From: Roseovarius sp.
GTDB taxonomy: Bacteria; Pseudomonadota; Alphaproteobacteria; Rhodobacterales; Rhodobacteraceae
NCBI RefSeq assembly: GCF_027019125.1
Contig: NZ_JALUXE010000034.1
Location: forward strand, 434,001-498,000
Direction of reading: 5' to 3'
DNA length: 64,000 nt
Positions 18,802 to 26,878 of the stretch are shown here, in pieces (position 1 is the stretch's first letter; each line of letters begins with the position of its first letter). The notes beneath the pieces were generated by a model. It was not told where the DNA came from, ran no database searches, and saw nothing but the letters and a program-made list of their open reading frames with translations. Position numbers and translations under genes: made by a program.

Positions 18802-19731
18802 ATGACCACAGCCCTGATCACCCACCCCGATTGCCTGGGCCACGAAACGCCCCAAGGTCATCCCGAACAGGTGGCGCGTCTGGAACGTATCCTGGAGGCG
18901 CTGGAGGGCAAGGATGTGATCCTCGTCAAGGCACCGCTGGTGGCCGAGGACGATCTGCTGCGGGTGCATCCCAAGCGCCATGTCGAGGCGATCCGCGCCG
19001 CCTCGCCCGCCTCGGGGCGGGTGCAACTCGATGCCGATACTTGGATGTCGCCCGGCACGCTCGCGGCGGCGCATCGGGCGGCGGGCGGCGCTGTGCGCGC
19101 CGTTGATCTGGTGCTCTCGGGTGAGGCCAACAATGCCTTTGTCGCGACCCGTCCGCCCGGGCATCATGCCGAGCGTGAGACGACGATGGGGTTTTGCCTC
19201 TTTGGCAATGTGGCGGTCGCGGCCAAGTTTGCGCTGGATCACCACGGGTTGAAGCGTGTGGCGGTGGTGGATTTCGACGTGCATCACGGCAATGGCACGC
19301 AGGATTTGCTAGAGGACGAGCCTCGCGCCTTCTTTGCCTCGTCGCACCAGTATCCGCTCTGGCCCGGCACTGGGGCCGCCCATGAAACCGGGCCGCATGA
19401 CACGATCCTGAACGTGCCTTTGCCGCCGCGTTCGGGCGGGGAGGTCTTTCGCCGGGAATATGAGGATAAGGTGTTTCCGCGCGTGCGGGCGTTCAAGCCG
19501 GATTTGATCCTGGTGTCTGCCGGATTCGATGCGCATCGCGATGACCCATTGGCCGATCTGATGCTGGAAACCGAGGATTTTGCTTGGGTGACAGAGCGGC
19601 TCTGTGATCTGGCGGACGAGCTTTGCGGCGGGAAATTGGTCAGTTGTCTTGAGGGCGGCTACAATCTCTATGCGCTGGCCGAGAGCGTGGCGGCGCATGT
19701 CGATGTGCTGATCGCACGCGGCGCGGCCTGA
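18802..19731 (+). CDS. HDAC-fold (class II-like) deacetylase
   Basis: 309-residue arginase/deacetylase-fold protein, a bacterial member of the histone deacetylase family, probably acting on acetylated small amines or protein lysines. Zinc and catalytic residues are all present: RPPGHHAE (His 121-122), VVDFDVHHGNGTQ (Asp 159, His 161), SAGFDAHRDDP (Asp 243) and EGGYNL (Tyr 287). A clear ribosome site (GGAGGAGCGCC) precedes the ATG. It is followed after 40 bases by an MFS transporter in the same direction. In Rhodobacterales this gene often sits next to xseB, which is not here. Confidence 0.92.
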   Translation: MTTALITHPDCLGHETPQGHPEQVARLERILEALEGKDVILVKAPLVAEDDLLRVHPKRHVEAIRAASPASGRVQLDADTWMSPGTLAAAHRAAGGAVRAVDLVLSGEANNAFVATRPPGHHAERETTMGFCLFGNVAVAAKFALDHHGLKRVAVVDFDVHHGNGTQDLLEDEPRAFFASSHQYPLWPGTGAAHETGPHDTILNVPLPPRSGGEVFRREYEDKVFPRVRAFKPDLILVSAGFDAHRDDPLADLMLETEDFAWVTERLCDLADELCGGKLVSCLEGGYNLYALAESVAAHVDVLIARGAA

Positions 19732-19771
19732 GCCCTGACCAATCCTGAACCCTGACCGACAAGGACATCCC

Positions 19772-20938
19772 ATGCGCGCCGGCCTGATCCTCCTGTGTCT
19801 TGCCTATGTCCTGAGCCAGTTCTTTCGCGCCTTTCTGGCGGTGCTGAGCGGGCCATTGGCGGTCGACATCGGCACGACGCCGGACGATCTGGCATTTGCC
19901 TCCGGCCTGTGGTTCCTGATCTTTGCGGCGATGCAACTGCCAGTGGGCTGGGCCCTCGACAGGGTAGGCCCGCGCCGCACGGCGGCGGCGCTGCTGCTGA
20001 TCGGTGGCGGCGGGGGATCCGCGCTCTTTGCGCTGGCCACCACACCCTTGCAGATCAGCCTCGCCATGGCGCTCATCGGCGTGGGATGTTCACCGGTGCT
20101 GATGGCCTCCTACTACATCTTCGCGCGGCAGTTTCCGCCCGCGCAGTTCGCCACATTGGCGGCCCTCATGCTTGGGGTCGGATCGGTCGGCAATCTGGTC
20201 GCGGCCTGGCCCATGGCCTGGGCGGCCGAAACACTGGGCTGGCGCGCGGCACTCTGGGGGCTGGCAGGCATTTCGGTCTTTGTGGCGCTTGGCATCCATC
20301 TGCTGGTGCGCGACCCCGAGGCGGTCAGTGGGGATACGCGCGGCTCACTTCTGGATTTGCTCAAAATGCCCGCGATCTGGGCCATCCTGCCGTTGATGTT
20401 TGTGGCCTATGCACCTGCGGCAGCGCTGCGGGGTCTCTGGGCCGGGCCCTACCTGCGCGATGTCTTTGGTCTCGATACCGGACAGGTTGGACAGGCGACG
20501 CTGGTGATGGGGGTGGCGATGATCGCGGGCACCTTTGTCTATGGTCCGCTCGACCGGGTGTTCAATTCGCGTAAATGGGTGATCTTTACCGGCAATGTGA
20601 TCTGTATGGCGGCTATCTTTGTGCTGATGCTCTGGCCGGACCGTCATCTTGGGCTGTCGATTGCACTTTTGGCGGTGATCGGGCTTGCCGGGGCCACATT
20701 TCCGGTGCTGATCGCGCATGGGCGCGCGTTCTTTCCGGCCCACCTGGCGGGGCGGGGTGTGACGCTGCTCAATCTCTTTGGCATTGGCGGGGTGGGGGTG
20801 GCGCAGTTTGCCTCTGGTCCGTTGCATGCAGCGGCACCGACCGCATTGGCCGGCTACACCGCGATTTTCGCGCTCTTCGGCTTTGCGCTTGTCATCGGCC
20901 TCGTGATCTATCTCTTCAGCCGCGACAGTATGGATTGA
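19772..20938 (+). CDS. MFS transporter
   Basis: 388-residue major facilitator with 12 predicted membrane helices. The inter-helix 2-3 motif appears as GWALDRVGPRRTAAALLLIG (about 59-78), and the second half begins near MPAIWAILPLMFVAYAPAAA. Substrate cannot be deduced. It lies in the same direction as the deacetylase gene (40-base gap) and 73 bases ahead of asd. No substrate-linked enzyme gene is adjacent apart from the deacetylase, so a link to acetylated amines is only a guess. Confidence 0.88.
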   Translation: MRAGLILLCLAYVLSQFFRAFLAVLSGPLAVDIGTTPDDLAFASGLWFLIFAAMQLPVGWALDRVGPRRTAAALLLIGGGGGSALFALATTPLQISLAMALIGVGCSPVLMASYYIFARQFPPAQFATLAALMLGVGSVGNLVAAWPMAWAAETLGWRAALWGLAGISVFVALGIHLLVRDPEAVSGDTRGSLLDLLKMPAIWAILPLMFVAYAPAAALRGLWAGPYLRDVFGLDTGQVGQATLVMGVAMIAGTFVYGPLDRVFNSRKWVIFTGNVICMAAIFVLMLWPDRHLGLSIALLAVIGLAGATFPVLIAHGRAFFPAHLAGRGVTLLNLFGIGGVGVAQFASGPLHAAAPTALAGYTAIFALFGFALVIGLVIYLFSRDSMD

Positions 20939-21011
20939 GCGCGGCCCCTTTCACATCCCGCCCTTTCCCTGTATGACCCGCACCGCAACCCCCGGCTCAG
21001 GAGGCAGATAC

Positions 21012-22034
21012 ATGGGTTACAAAGTCGTCGTCGCAGGTGCCACGGGTAACGTGGGCCGCGAAATGCTGAACATCCTCGCAGAGCGCGAGTTTCCGGTGGA
21101 TGAGATCGCCGCACTTGCGTCGCGCCGTTCTCTGGGCACCGAAGTCAGCTTTGGCGACCGAACTCTCAAGACCCAGGATCTGGATACGTTCGATTTCACC
21201 GGTTGGGATATGGCGCTGTTTGCCATCGGCTCGGACGCGACCAAGACCTATGCCCCCAAGGCGGCCAAGGCGGGCTGTGTCGTGATCGACAACTCGTCGC
21301 TCTACCGCTACGACCCCGACGTGCCGCTGATCGTGCCCGAGGTGAATGCCGATGCGGTCATGGGCTATTCCAAGAAGAACATCATCGCCAACCCCAACTG
21401 CTCGACCGCGCAGATGGTGGTGGCCCTCAAGCCGCTGCATGACCGCGCGAGAATCAAGCGCGTCGTCGTCTCGACCTATCAATCGGTGTCGGGTGCCGGC
21501 AAAGAGGGCATGGACGAGCTTTGGGATCAGACCAAGGCGGTCTATAACCCCACCGACGACAAACCGGCCAAGAAGTTCACCAAGCAGATCGCGTTCAACG
21601 TGATTCCGCATATCGACGTGTTCCTTGAGGATGGTCAGACCAAGGAAGAGTGGAAGATGGTCGCCGAGACCAAGAAGATCCTTGATCCCAAGATCAAGCT
21701 CACGGCCACCTGTGTGCGCGTGCCGGTCTTTGTCGGCCATTCCGAGGCGATCAACATCGAGTTCGAGGATCATCTGGACGAGGCCGAAGCCCGCGACATC
21801 CTGCGCGAATCCCCCGGCATCATGGTGATCGACAAGCGCGAGAATGGCGGCTACGTGACGCCGATCGAATGCGTGGGGGATTACGCCACCTTCATCAGCC
21901 GCATCCGGCAGGATCCGACGATTGATAATGGCATCAACCTGTGGTGCGTGTCGGACAATCTCCGCAAAGGCGCTGCGCTCAACGCGGTGCAGATTGCCGA
22001 AGTGCTGGGCCAGCGGGTGCTCAAGAAGGGCTGA
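21012..22034 (+). CDS. asd: Aspartate-semialdehyde dehydrogenase
   Basis: 340-residue NADPH enzyme that reduces aspartyl phosphate to aspartate semialdehyde, the branch point for lysine, threonine and methionine. The Rossmann motif VAGATGNVGREML is at residues 6-18 and the active-site Cys is in NPNCST (Cys about 130); the substrate arginine/histidine region VPVFVGHSEAINIEF follows. The ATG is set by the ribosome site CAGGAGGCAG 4 bases upstream; an in-frame start at 20973 lacks one. The gene ends at a strong bidirectional terminator shared with the converging cytochrome gene. Confidence 0.97.
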   Translation: MGYKVVVAGATGNVGREMLNILAEREFPVDEIAALASRRSLGTEVSFGDRTLKTQDLDTFDFTGWDMALFAIGSDATKTYAPKAAKAGCVVIDNSSLYRYDPDVPLIVPEVNADAVMGYSKKNIIANPNCSTAQMVVALKPLHDRARIKRVVVSTYQSVSGAGKEGMDELWDQTKAVYNPTDDKPAKKFTKQIAFNVIPHIDVFLEDGQTKEEWKMVAETKKILDPKIKLTATCVRVPVFVGHSEAINIEFEDHLDEAEARDILRESPGIMVIDKRENGGYVTPIECVGDYATFISRIRQDPTIDNGINLWCVSDNLRKGAALNAVQIAEVLGQRVLKKG

Positions 22035-22054
22035 GCGCCCCCACACAGAAAACG

Positions 22055-22082
22055 AACGGGCGCGCCATCAGGCGCGCCCGTT
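22055..22082. terminator. Bidirectional terminator between asd and the cytochrome c gene
   Basis: A 12-bp perfect stem AACGGGCGCGCC / GGCGCGCCCGTT with loop ATCA is flanked by AAAACG on the left and TTT on the right, 20 bases after the asd stop and 20 bases from the converging cytochrome stop. This is a good intrinsic terminator in both directions. Confidence 0.85.
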
Positions 22083-22102
22083 TCCATTTGGTTTGGTCGG
22101 GT

Positions 22103-22687
22103 TCACTGAACCGGCTCGACCTTGAACTGAACAGAGGAATACCACTCTGCCACCGCGCGGATGTCGTCATTCGACATCTCGGCGGCGATGCCGCTCATGA
22201 TGTCGTGCTGACGCTTGCCGGTGCGGAAGGCCTTGAGCTGCGTGTCGATATACATCACCGTCTCGCCCGCCAGATTGGGCGCATCCTCGATCAGCGCAAT
22301 CCCATCCACGCCGTGACACGCGGTGCAGGCCTCTGGCGCGTTTTCGGCGCTCTGGCTTGGGGCAAGGGACGCCACCGGCGTATGGCTGCTATACCACGCG
22401 GCCAGATCGGAAATCGCCTGATCCGACAGGGTGGCGGCGACCACGCTCATCATTTCATGCACGCGCCGCCCTTCGCGAAAGGCGGTCAATTGATGTTCGA
22501 TATAGGCGGGGTTCTCGCCGCCGATATGCGGGACGATGGGCATTTTCGCCATGCCCTCGATCCCGTGACAGGTGCGGCACTGGCCCGCCAGCTTGCGCCC
22601 CGCCTCTGGATCGCCGGTCACGCCCTCGGCCATAGCGATCTGGGCGAGGAAAACCCCGCCCAGACCCAGAATACACGCCTTGAGCAT
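22103..22687 (-). CDS. Diheme cytochrome c (c4-like)
   Basis: 194-residue periplasmic electron carrier. The signal peptide is MLKACILGLGGVFLAQIAMA; two c-type heme sites follow, CRTCH (about 37-41) and CTACH (about 125-129), in two homologous halves, each with a downstream Met-containing ligand region (GMAKMPIVPHIGGENP, MSGIAAEMSND). The ATG shares one base with the stop of the upstream dehydrogenase (TGATG), so the two are translated together and the cytochrome is the probable electron acceptor of that enzyme. It resembles the small cytochrome c family found with sugar and alcohol dehydrogenases. Confidence 0.9.
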   Translation of the reverse strand: MLKACILGLGGVFLAQIAMAEGVTGDPEAGRKLAGQCRTCHGIEGMAKMPIVPHIGGENPAYIEHQLTAFREGRRVHEMMSVVAATLSDQAISDLAAWYSSHTPVASLAPSQSAENAPEACTACHGVDGIALIEDAPNLAGETVMYIDTQLKAFRTGKRQHDIMSGIAAEMSNDDIRAVAEWYSSVQFKVEPVQ

Positions 22688-23943
22688 CAATTGCCCTCGT
22701 ACCAGATGCGATAGATCGCCCCGGCAAGATCGTCCGACACGAGGATCGAACCATCGCGCAATTGCGCCACATCGACGGGGCGACCCAGATATTCGCCGTT
22801 CTCGTCGATCCAGCCTTCGGCAAAGGGTTCCATCGTGGCGTTGCCCTCGCTGTCTATGAACGTCACCATCACGCGGGCGCCGACCGGCTCTGTCCGGTTC
22901 CACGACCCGTGCTGCGCCGAGAAGATGGCGTTCTTGTACTTGGCGGGGAACATGTTGCCGGTGTAAAAGGCCATGCCAAGGTCGGCGGCATGGGCCACGG
23001 TTTCGACCGCGGGCATCACCACCTCGACTGGCACCTCTTCGTTCTTGTACTCATTGGTGCGGACCGAACCGCCGCCATACCACGGATGGCCGAAATGCTG
23101 GCCTGCGGCGGTCTGGCGGTTCAACTCGCCCGGCGGGATGTCATCGCCCATGCCATCGACCTGATTGTCGGTCCACCACAGCTCTCCGGTTTCGGGGTGG
23201 AAATCCTGACCGACCGAATTGCGCACGCCATAGGTATAGACCTCGCGGCCAGTGCCATCGGTGTTCATGCGGATGATGCCCCCGATGCCCCATTCCTTGT
23301 ATTTCTCGAGGCGGTCAGCGGGGGCCACGTTGAAGGGCTGGCCGAGCGAGATGTAAATCTTGCCATCCGGTCCGATGTCACAGACCCGCGCGGTGTGGTT
23401 GAAGCTTTCTTCGTCCTCGGGGATCAGATCCCCCTTGGCGACAAGGTTGAAGGCCGCCACATCGGGGCTTTCGTAAAAGAATTCCGCGGCGGGAAAGAGA
23501 AGAACGCGGTTCTGCTCGGCGATATAGAGAAACCCGTCCTTGGAAAAGCAGGGACCATTCGGGATCGAGAATTTCAGCGAGGGCGCAAAATCCTTGACCT
23601 CATCGGCCACACGATCCTTGTTGCGGTCGGTCACGGACCAGACCTTGTCCTTGCGCGTGCCGACAAAGGTCACGATCCCTTGCGGACCCACGGCCATGTG
23701 GCGGGCATCGGGCACAACGGCATAGAGGCCGATCTTGAACCCATCGGGCAGGGTGATCCGCTCGAGCGTTTTCTTGATCCCCTCGGCATAGTCGCCGCCC
23801 TGTTCGATAAAGGTAAAATCGGTGACGCCGGTCGACTGGAAGTTCGACAGTTTTTCCAGATTGTCCGGCACATTGGCGGCCTGCGCATGGGCAAGCCCGG
23901 CGCTGAGCGCCAGAGTGGCGATGGATGACAGCAGATGTTTCAT
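22687..23943 (-). CDS. Sorbosone/glucose dehydrogenase-type exported beta-propeller enzyme
   Basis: 418-residue periplasmic protein with signal peptide MKHLLSSIATLALSAGLAHA. The six-bladed quinoprotein glucose dehydrogenase fold is indicated by GFKIGLYAVVPDARHMAVGP, KIYISLGQPFNVAP, VYTYGVRNSVGQDFHPETGE with WWTDNQVDGMGDD, and the C-terminal DVAQLRDGSILVSDDLAGAI. Members (PQQ-dependent sugar or L-sorbosone dehydrogenases) oxidise sugar-like substrates; PQQ dependence is inferred from the family. It is co-translated with the diheme cytochrome c downstream, a sensible electron acceptor. Its substrate is unknown. The ribosome site GGGAGGAAC precedes the ATG. Confidence 0.86.
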   Translation of the reverse strand: MKHLLSSIATLALSAGLAHAQAANVPDNLEKLSNFQSTGVTDFTFIEQGGDYAEGIKKTLERITLPDGFKIGLYAVVPDARHMAVGPQGIVTFVGTRKDKVWSVTDRNKDRVADEVKDFAPSLKFSIPNGPCFSKDGFLYIAEQNRVLLFPAAEFFYESPDVAAFNLVAKGDLIPEDEESFNHTARVCDIGPDGKIYISLGQPFNVAPADRLEKYKEWGIGGIIRMNTDGTGREVYTYGVRNSVGQDFHPETGELWWTDNQVDGMGDDIPPGELNRQTAAGQHFGHPWYGGGSVRTNEYKNEEVPVEVVMPAVETVAHAADLGMAFYTGNMFPAKYKNAIFSAQHGSWNRTEPVGARVMVTFIDSEGNATMEPFAEGWIDENGEYLGRPVDVAQLRDGSILVSDDLAGAIYRIWYEGN

Positions 23944-24164
23944 GTGGTTCCTCCCGTTTCAAAATCCGTTCTGCCTGTCCGATGCGTGAGGCCCGGACAG
24001 AGCCATGATCCTAGACTTCGTCAAGCTGACCCAACGCGCTCTCCCCTTCGCGCGGCTCATGCGAAATACCGTTTACGTTGCATTCGCACTCTCTGACCCT
24101 ATCGCAGTTTCCGGGCGGGACAAGGGTTTGCTGCCGCCATTTTCTACGACCAAAGTCGGAGGCC

Positions 24165-24899
24165 TCACGCCAAGGTCATCGTGACGCTGCCAAGGCCCGC
24201 GATGTCGCCCTGCGCCGCGATGGGGGCCTGCACCCATGGCAACCCGTTGAGCGATCCGGTGATCACCACCTGGCCTGGGTGCAAGCCGCCGCAATGGTCC
24301 CCAAGGGACCGCGCGAGCGCGCAGAGCGTGACGAAGGCATCGCCGCCCGGCACCGTAGCGGCCCCGTCCAGCAGGGTATCGTCCCCAAGGGTCAGATGCG
24401 CCTCGGCGCGGGTCACGTCGATGGCGCGCCAGTCGGCGCAGGGCGCGCCCAGGACCACAGCGCCGTTGAGTTGATTGTCCAGCATCTTGAGCGCAGCCGT
24501 CGCGCCCTTGGGATCGGCAAGCCGGCTCTGGACCAGTTCAAAGACGGGCAAGAGCTCGACAGCGTTGCGCAACTGGACCTCAAAATCGGGGGCGTCCGGA
24601 TCGGGCAGGGGCGCGATCAGACGAAAGGCGTATTCGAGTTCGACTCCCGCCTCTTCACCCTCTGCCAGTTGGATCGTGGCCGGGCTTTGGTAAATGTCGC
24701 GGGCCATGATCGGGGCAATGATGATCGGCGCGCCGGAGGGGCACGCGACCTTGAAGCCGCCCACGGGGCCAAGCTCTGCTGCCACCTCTTCCTGCACCGC
24801 AAACACGCGGTCGCGCGTCAACCCTTCGCCTGTGGACGCCGGGAGTTTGGGACCACCGTTTCGCGCCAGAAGCAGCGCCGTCGTCAAGGGGTCGCTCAT
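24165..24899 (-). CDS. 2-keto-4-pentenoate hydratase/decarboxylase-like enzyme
   Basis: 244-residue member of the MhpD-like branch of the fumarylacetoacetase superfamily. Such enzymes hydrate or decarboxylate 2-keto acids using a divalent metal held by acidic residues; here the metal-site stretch is GVELEYAFRL (Glu at about 88-90) and the distal half has GHP-like GGLHPGQVVITGSLNG. The start overlaps the CoA-transferase stop by 4 bases (ATGA). It is the last gene of the TRAP-CoA catabolic operon. The physiological substrate is not known; the neighbouring CoA-dependent enzymes suggest processing of a short unsaturated or branched acid. Confidence 0.82.
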   Translation of the reverse strand: MSDPLTTALLLARNGGPKLPASTGEGLTRDRVFAVQEEVAAELGPVGGFKVACPSGAPIIIAPIMARDIYQSPATIQLAEGEEAGVELEYAFRLIAPLPDPDAPDFEVQLRNAVELLPVFELVQSRLADPKGATAALKMLDNQLNGAVVLGAPCADWRAIDVTRAEAHLTLGDDTLLDGAATVPGGDAFVTLCALARSLGDHCGGLHPGQVVITGSLNGLPWVQAPIAAQGDIAGLGSVTMTLA

Positions 24900-26098
24900 G
24901 CTGCGATCACCGCACCAGAGGCAATCATTGCCTCGATCTGCTCTGCGTCATAGCCCGCGTCGCGCAACACCTCGCGACTGTGTTGGCCGAGCAGCGGCGC
25001 GGCGCTGCGGATATTGGCGGGGGTCTCGCTGAACTTGACCGGATGGCCGAGGGTCTTGACCGTGCCTGCCACGGGATGATCCACCTCGACGATCATCTCG
25101 CGCGCATGTGCCTGTGGATCGGCCTGCATTTGCAGAATGTCGAGCACCGGGCCAGCGGGCAGGCCCGCACGTTCCATCCGCTCCAACCACACCTCAGAGG
25201 TTTCGTGCCTCAGGTGATCGTTCAGGATCTCTTCGAGTTCCTTGAGATGCTGCATCCGGTCATGATTGGAGGCAAAGCGCGGATCATCGTTGAGTTCCGG
25301 CGCACCGATCACATCGAGAAACCGCAACCAATTGCGTTGGTTGGCGGCCCCCACATTGATCCAGCCATCGGCGGTCTGGAACGCCTGATAGGGGCCATTG
25401 AGCGGATGCGCCGATCCCATCGGGCCGGGGGCCACGCCGGTGGCAAAGGCAATGGCGGATTGCCAATAGGTCTGGGTGATGGCCGCCTCGAAGAGCGAGG
25501 TATCCACCTTCTGCCCCTGCCCGGTTTGCAACATGCGCGCATAGGCGGCCGAAACCCCCATGGCCGCGACGATCCCTGCCGTGATGTCAGACACGGGCGC
25601 GCCTGTCTTGACGGGCGGGCGCCCCGGCCCCTCGCCGGTGATCGACATGAGGCCAGACATGCCTTGGGCAATCAGGTCAAAGCCGCCGCGTTCTGCATAC
25701 GGACCCGTACGGCCAAAGCCCGAGATTTCACAATAGATCAGACGCGGGTTGATCGCGCGCAGGTCGTCATAGCCCAGCCCCAGACGTTCCATCGTGCCCA
25801 TGCGGTAATTCTCGATCACCACGTCGGCCTCTTCCAGCAGGCGGTGCAAGACCTGAACCGCCTCCGGGTCCTTGAGGTTGAGAGCAAGCCCCCGCTTGTT
25901 GCGGTTCATCATCATGTAGGCGGCGGATTCACCCTCGATCGCGGGCGGCACAAAACGGCGGCTGTCGTCGCCATCGGGCTTTTCCACCTTGATCACATCC
26001 GCGCCCATATCGGCCAGCATCAGGCCACAGACAGGCCCGGCCATGATATGCGCAAGCTCGATCACCTTCATTCCGGCGAGAGGACCAGTCGCGCTCAT
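24896..26098 (-). CDS. Class III (CaiB/BaiF) CoA-transferase
   Basis: 400-residue CoA-transferase of the formyl-CoA/carnitine type, activating a carboxylic acid by moving CoA from a donor such as succinyl-CoA. Family landmarks are GMKVIELAHIMAGPVCG (9-25), LADMGADVIKVEKPDGDD, NRNKRGLALNLKDP, and YCEISGFGRTGPYAERGGFD, which ends with the region holding the catalytic Asp; GMSGLMSITG follows. The ATG (26098) overlaps the crotonase stop by 4 bases, and the stop overlaps the hydratase start by 4, so all three are coupled. The substrate is not predictable from sequence; import by the adjoining TRAP transporter suggests an organic acid. Confidence 0.92.
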   Translation of the reverse strand: MSATGPLAGMKVIELAHIMAGPVCGLMLADMGADVIKVEKPDGDDSRRFVPPAIEGESAAYMMMNRNKRGLALNLKDPEAVQVLHRLLEEADVVIENYRMGTMERLGLGYDDLRAINPRLIYCEISGFGRTGPYAERGGFDLIAQGMSGLMSITGEGPGRPPVKTGAPVSDITAGIVAAMGVSAAYARMLQTGQGQKVDTSLFEAAITQTYWQSAIAFATGVAPGPMGSAHPLNGPYQAFQTADGWINVGAANQRNWLRFLDVIGAPELNDDPRFASNHDRMQHLKELEEILNDHLRHETSEVWLERMERAGLPAGPVLDILQMQADPQAHAREMIVEVDHPVAGTVKTLGHPVKFSETPANIRSAAPLLGQHSREVLRDAGYDAEQIEAMIASGAVIAA

Positions 26099-26868
26099 GT
26101 GCCGCTCCATTCCGGTTTCTGCTTGGCGAGAAAGGATTCCATCCCGTGACGGAAATCGCGGCTCATGTAGCACATTTCGATCAGATCGGCGTCCTCGACC
26201 CGCGTGGCGGCGCTGACGCGGCGCATCGCTTCCTTGGTGGCGCGTAGGGTCAGCGGGGCCATCTGCGACAGCGTGTCGGCCAGGTCCTCGGCGCGGGCCA
26301 TCAGCGCCGTCTCATGCTCCAGCACCTCGGTGACAAGGCCACAGCCCTGCGCCTCGTCCGCGCCGATCAGGCGGGCGGTAAAGATCATCTCGCGCACCCG
26401 CCCCGCCCCCATCAGGGACGACAGACGCGCCAGATTGGCAGCGGCCAGACAGTTGCCAAGGGTGCGGGCGATGGGAAAGCCGAACTTGAGGTTGGCGGCG
26501 GCGATGCGGATGTCGCAGACCCCGGCAATCGCCGCGCCGCCCCCCGTGCAGGCCCCATTGATCGCGGCGACGGTGGGCAGGGGGCAGCGCTCGACCGCCT
26601 CCAGCACCCGTTCGATCCGCGCCTCGTAATCGAGCGCGTCCTGCGGTTTGTCAAAGGCCCGGAACTGCGTCATGTCGGTGCCTGCGGCAAAGGCCTTGCC
26701 CCCCGCGCCATGGATCACCACGGCGCGGATACTTCCGTCGGTCGGCACCTCGCGGCAGAGGGTTGCCAGGCCTTCATACATTTGAAACGTCAGCGCGTTG
26801 CGCGCCTCGGGGCGGTTGAAGGTGATCCAGAGCGTATGGCCCCGGACCTCTGACAGGATCTCGGTCAT
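26095..26868 (-). CDS. Enoyl-CoA hydratase/isomerase (crotonase) family protein
   Basis: 257-residue crotonase-fold enzyme acting on a CoA thioester. Motifs are ITFNRPEARNALTFQMYEGL (about 14-33), the oxyanion-hole stretch HGAGGKAFAAGTDM and GACTGGGAAIAGVCDIRIA (about 108-126). Start: an AAGGGG ribosome site is followed directly by one ATG and, six bases later, by a second; normal spacing favours the second (26868, MTEILSEV). It overlaps the CoA-transferase gene downstream and lies 10 bases after the TRAP large permease. Hydration, isomerisation or C-C bond cleavage are all possible for this family. Confidence 0.9.
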   Translation of the reverse strand: MTEILSEVRGHTLWITFNRPEARNALTFQMYEGLATLCREVPTDGSIRAVVIHGAGGKAFAAGTDMTQFRAFDKPQDALDYEARIERVLEAVERCPLPTVAAINGACTGGGAAIAGVCDIRIAAANLKFGFPIARTLGNCLAAANLARLSSLMGAGRVREMIFTARLIGADEAQGCGLVTEVLEHETALMARAEDLADTLSQMAPLTLRATKEAMRRVSAATRVEDADLIEMCYMSRDFRHGMESFLAKQKPEWSGT

Positions 26869-26878
26869 CTGCATCCCC

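Noticed and set aside
23944..24164. Possible gene or RNA in the 221-base gap
   Set aside because: No supported frame or structure; it presumably contains the promoter of the sugar dehydrogenase gene and the end of the TRAP-CoA operon.
24980..26149. Long rightward frame opposite the CoA-transferase gene
   Set aside because: No domain and low-complexity composition; the opposite strand encodes the full CoA-transferase.
24165..26868. Itaconate degradation as the function of the CoA-linked genes
   Set aside because: No citramalyl-CoA lyase and the hydratase here is of the MhpD rather than the MaoC type.
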